Positions 61,875 through 64,000 of a DNA stretch of 64,000 bases are shown here, piece by piece. Source of the stretch: Clostridiales bacterium. Lineage in GTDB: Bacteria; Bacillota; Clostridia; Saccharofermentanales; Saccharofermentanaceae. The translations under genes and the position numbers were made by a program. The notes beneath the pieces were generated by a model. The model worked only from the letters and a program-made list of their open reading frames with translations. It was not told the origin of the DNA and searched no databases. Each line of letters opens with the position of its first letter. Position 1 is the stretch's first letter. The stretch spans positions 1 through 64,000 of the forward strand of contig JAFWFV010000001.1 in NCBI GenBank assembly GCA_017515465.1, written 5' to 3'.

Positions 61875-63020
61875 ATGATCCTCAGAGGCGGACTTGTATT
61901 AAACAGCGATTACGGATACGACCTGCGCGACGTATATGTTGACGACGATACAGGCCTGATCTCTGACAGGGCCTCCGGAGATGCCGTAGACTGTTCAGGC
62001 AAAAAGATCCTTCCTGGTTTTTCGGACACACATATTCACGGATTCAGGGGAACAGATGTATCAGATGCTGATGCTGAAGGGATCATTAAGATGGCATTGG
62101 AACTCCCTTCAGCCGGTGTGACGTCTTTTTGTCCCACGACGATGACTCTTCCTTACGACAGGATCTATGATGTATTCAGTGCTGTTTCCAGAGCAAAGTT
62201 ATACCTGGACAGGTGTGACGATCCTCATGCCCGAATACTTGGTGTTCATCTCGAAGGACCGTTCCTTACGGGTGACGGCGGGAATATCCAGCGGCCGGAA
62301 TATATGAGGAAGCCCTCCGAAGGCTATGAACTGATCGATAAGCTGGAATCTGACTTCCCGGGACTGCTTAAGATCATTGATGTTGCTCCGGAACTGGAAG
62401 GCAGCATGGAGTTCATCAGGCATTACAGCAGCAGGTACATAATTTCCATAGCACATTCCCGTTGTGATTATGAAACTGCATCTGAGGCGATATTTAATGG
62501 CGTAAGTTCGGTAACGCACATTCTAAACGCCATGACGCCGATAGATAAGAGGAGTCCGGGCATAGCCTGCGCCGCATTCGATCACGGGTGTTATGCCGAG
62601 ATAATATGTGACGGGATACATATTGAGGCTCCTGTTCTCAGGATGCTCTTTAAGACTATCGATATTGACCATACGATCGTAATATCAGATTCCATGCGCG
62701 GAGCCGGTATGCCTGACGGTGATTACAGGCTTGGTGATGCGATGGTCAGATGTGAAAAGGGGAGGACATGGTATGGTGCTTCAGGGAGCCTGGCAGGATC
62801 CCTGACTGATCTGTTCAGTGAGTATAAGATACTGACATCATCAGGAATTCCTGAGCCTCAGGTGATCAGATCACTTACGGTCAATCCGCTCAGGAGACTC
62901 GGAATGCCTGGAGGGACCATAACTCAGGGACTTCCTGCGGATCTTATCGTAACTGACGGAAATTTGCCTCTGGTTACGTATTGTATGGGTAAAGGTAAAT
63001 TGTGTTATAATTGTTTGTAA
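61875..63020 (+). CDS. nagA: N-acetylglucosamine-6-phosphate deacetylase
   Basis: 381-residue amidohydrolase. PGFSDTHIHGFRGTD (HxH metal site), GVHLEGPFL (metal Glu), IAHSRCDYETA and SVTHILNAM (metal His residues), CDGIHI, and catalytic Asp in IVISDSMRG are all present. It converts GlcNAc-6-P to GlcN-6-P in amino-sugar recycling. nagB is not adjacent; the upstream genes are the two degenerate-enzyme genes and the downstream gene is cdaA. The ATG lacks a strong ribosome binding site and is likely coupled to the upstream gene 6 bp away. Confidence 0.93.
   Translation: MILRGGLVLNSDYGYDLRDVYVDDDTGLISDRASGDAVDCSGKKILPGFSDTHIHGFRGTDVSDADAEGIIKMALELPSAGVTSFCPTTMTLPYDRIYDVFSAVSRAKLYLDRCDDPHARILGVHLEGPFLTGDGGNIQRPEYMRKPSEGYELIDKLESDFPGLLKIIDVAPELEGSMEFIRHYSSRYIISIAHSRCDYETASEAIFNGVSSVTHILNAMTPIDKRSPGIACAAFDHGCYAEIICDGIHIEAPVLRMLFKTIDIDHTIVISDSMRGAGMPDGDYRLGDAMVRCEKGRTWYGASGSLAGSLTDLFSEYKILTSSGIPEPQVIRSLTVNPLRRLGMPGGTITQGLPADLIVTDGNLPLVTYCMGKGKLCYNCL
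63003..63011 (+). promoter_or_regulatory. Extended -10 box before cdaA
   Basis: TGT-TATAAT lies at the end of nagA, 32 bp before the cdaA ATG, giving cdaA a possible promoter of its own. The only -35-like sequence, TTGTAT (62981-62986), is at a long 19-bp spacing. Confidence 0.4.
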
Positions 63021-63042
63021 TCTATATTATTAGGAGGCAGCA

Positions 63043-64000
63043 ATGAGCGAAGGTTCGATATTTTCCCAGATTATCGAGTTTTTTCGGGAACTTGTTGCTT
63101 CCCTGGGCGATGGTTATCTCTTTTTCGGCAGTCCGTGGGACATCTTTCTTTACATAATCGATATAACTATCGTAGCTTTTTTCTTCTTCTGGATAATGGT
63201 ATTCATCAGGCAGACCAGAGCCTGGCAGCTCATCAAGGGTATCATAATAATCCTTGCCGCAGTCCTGGCCTGCTCGGTATTGGGCCTGCAGATGGTCAGC
63301 TTTCTGTTTAACAGGCTGCTATACGTCTTTGCGATCCTGTTCATCATATTATTCCAGCCTGAGTTCAGACGAGCTCTGGAGACAGTAGGTCTCAGATCAA
63401 CCGGTTCCATCAGGAATTTCTTCAGGGGCAGCGACGATGACGATAATAAGCAGATGGCATCCTTGATCCATGAGATATCCTATGCATGTAAAGAAATGTG
63501 CAAGACATATACTGGAGCTCTCATCCTGATCGAGAGGAGTACCAAGCTCGATGAACTGCTGGATCAGGAAAACGTTGTAAAATTTGATTCATCCGTAACC
63601 AATTCTGTCCTTCAGTCTGTTTTCTACAAGGGATCTCCCATGCACGACGGCGGTCTGCTCATCCGTGACGGCAGGATAATCGCAGCCAGATGTCATGTGC
63701 CGCTTTCGGTTACCATGCATAACCTGGAGAGGAGCGGTACGAGGCACAGAGCCGCAGTCGGTGCCAGTGAATTGGGTGACACCATTGCTGTTGTAGTTTC
63801 AGAGGAGCGCGGCAAGGCTTCCATCGCGGTTAACGGTACGCTGTATGAGATGGCTGATGAGAAGGAACTGGAGGCAAACCTCTCCTATCTTCTCGGTGTC
63901 GGACATTATGTCAGCAACAGAAAAGGCATCGGCCGTGTATTCAGCCGTATCAGAAAGCATAAGAAGGTTGAAGTCAGGCAGGCTCCTCAGTCTGTTTCAG
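63043..64000 (+). CDS. cdaA: Diadenylate cyclase CdaA (3' end beyond window)
   Basis: 319 residues are visible before the window ends. Three membrane segments lie at about 35-100, then the DisA_N domain: the DGA motif reads PMHDGGLLI (Ala to Gly) and the RHR motif is GTRHRAAVGAS. It makes cyclic di-AMP, which controls osmolyte uptake and wall homeostasis. TAGGAGG lies 7 nt before the ATG. In Bacillota cdaA is normally followed by ybbR (cdaR) and glmM, which would fit with nagA upstream; these would be outside the window. Confidence 0.93.
   Translation, partial: MSEGSIFSQIIEFFRELVASLGDGYLFFGSPWDIFLYIIDITIVAFFFFWIMVFIRQTRAWQLIKGIIIILAAVLACSVLGLQMVSFLFNRLLYVFAILFIILFQPEFRRALETVGLRSTGSIRNFFRGSDDDDNKQMASLIHEISYACKEMCKTYTGALILIERSTKLDELLDQENVVKFDSSVTNSVLQSVFYKGSPMHDGGLLIRDGRIIAARCHVPLSVTMHNLERSGTRHRAAVGASELGDTIAVVVSEERGKASIAVNGTLYEMADEKELEANLSYLLGVGHYVSNRKGIGRVFSRIRKHKKVEVRQAPQSVS

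Overview
The window looks like chromosomal DNA of a Gram-positive member of the Bacillota, most probably a gut- or rumen-type Clostridia. The evidence is a PolC-type replicative polymerase, the gene order pyrH-frr-uppS-cdsA-dxr-rseP-ispG-polC-priA, strong AGGAGG-like ribosome binding sites, several lipoproteins, a DUF975 membrane protein, a CdaA-type diadenylate cyclase and no outer-membrane genes. I cannot name a genus from the sequence alone. Nearly all of the window is coding, mostly on the + strand.

Layout. 1-1111: the 3' end of a large serine recombinase and a 53-bp tandem repeat, probably the edge of an integrated element. 1138-10950: ABC exporter, a CARF/HEPN-like protein of the CRISPR-associated TM1812 type standing alone, clpX, a ROK sugar kinase, valS and a membrane protein with an acidic tail. 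10953-15228 (- strand): ion permease, RluF-type pseudouridine synthase and a two-component system. 15357-20371: two related lipoproteins, an acyltransferase, a methyltransferase and an RluA-type pseudouridine synthase. 20422-33983: the housekeeping block from pyrH to priA (UMP kinase, ribosome recycling, undecaprenyl and CDP-diglyceride synthesis, MEP isoprenoid pathway, site-2 protease, replication). 34043-41339: lysine/diaminopimelate synthesis, yajC, nadE and pnp, the last behind a structured leader. 41452-49162: tRNA-Leu, a 62-bp structured tandem repeat, a diguanylate cyclase, an S58 peptidase, small zinc-ribbon genes, a MATE-GHKL fusion, an acyltransferase and tRNA-Thr. 49225-56315: solute-binding-like lipoprotein, GNAT-Ogt fusion, flavin reductase, DUF523, uracil salvage, TerB-like and DUF975 proteins. 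56359-64000: glnS and gltX on the - strand, then a dehydroquinate-synthase-like protein, an M28-like lipoprotein, nagA and the start of cdaA.

The points most worth following are: (1) a CARF/HEPN-type putative RNase with no CRISPR array or cas gene nearby; (2) glnS with an in-frame UAG that splits an otherwise intact 554-codon gene; (3) a PolC whose proofreading domain has lost several catalytic residues; (4) a pnp leader in which a closing stem and an anti-Shine-Dalgarno pairing exclude each other; (5) adjacent AroB-like and M28-like proteins that have both lost metal ligands; and (6) a 62-bp repeat whose hairpin is kept by compensatory changes. None of these was tested by a database search; family calls rest on recognised motifs.
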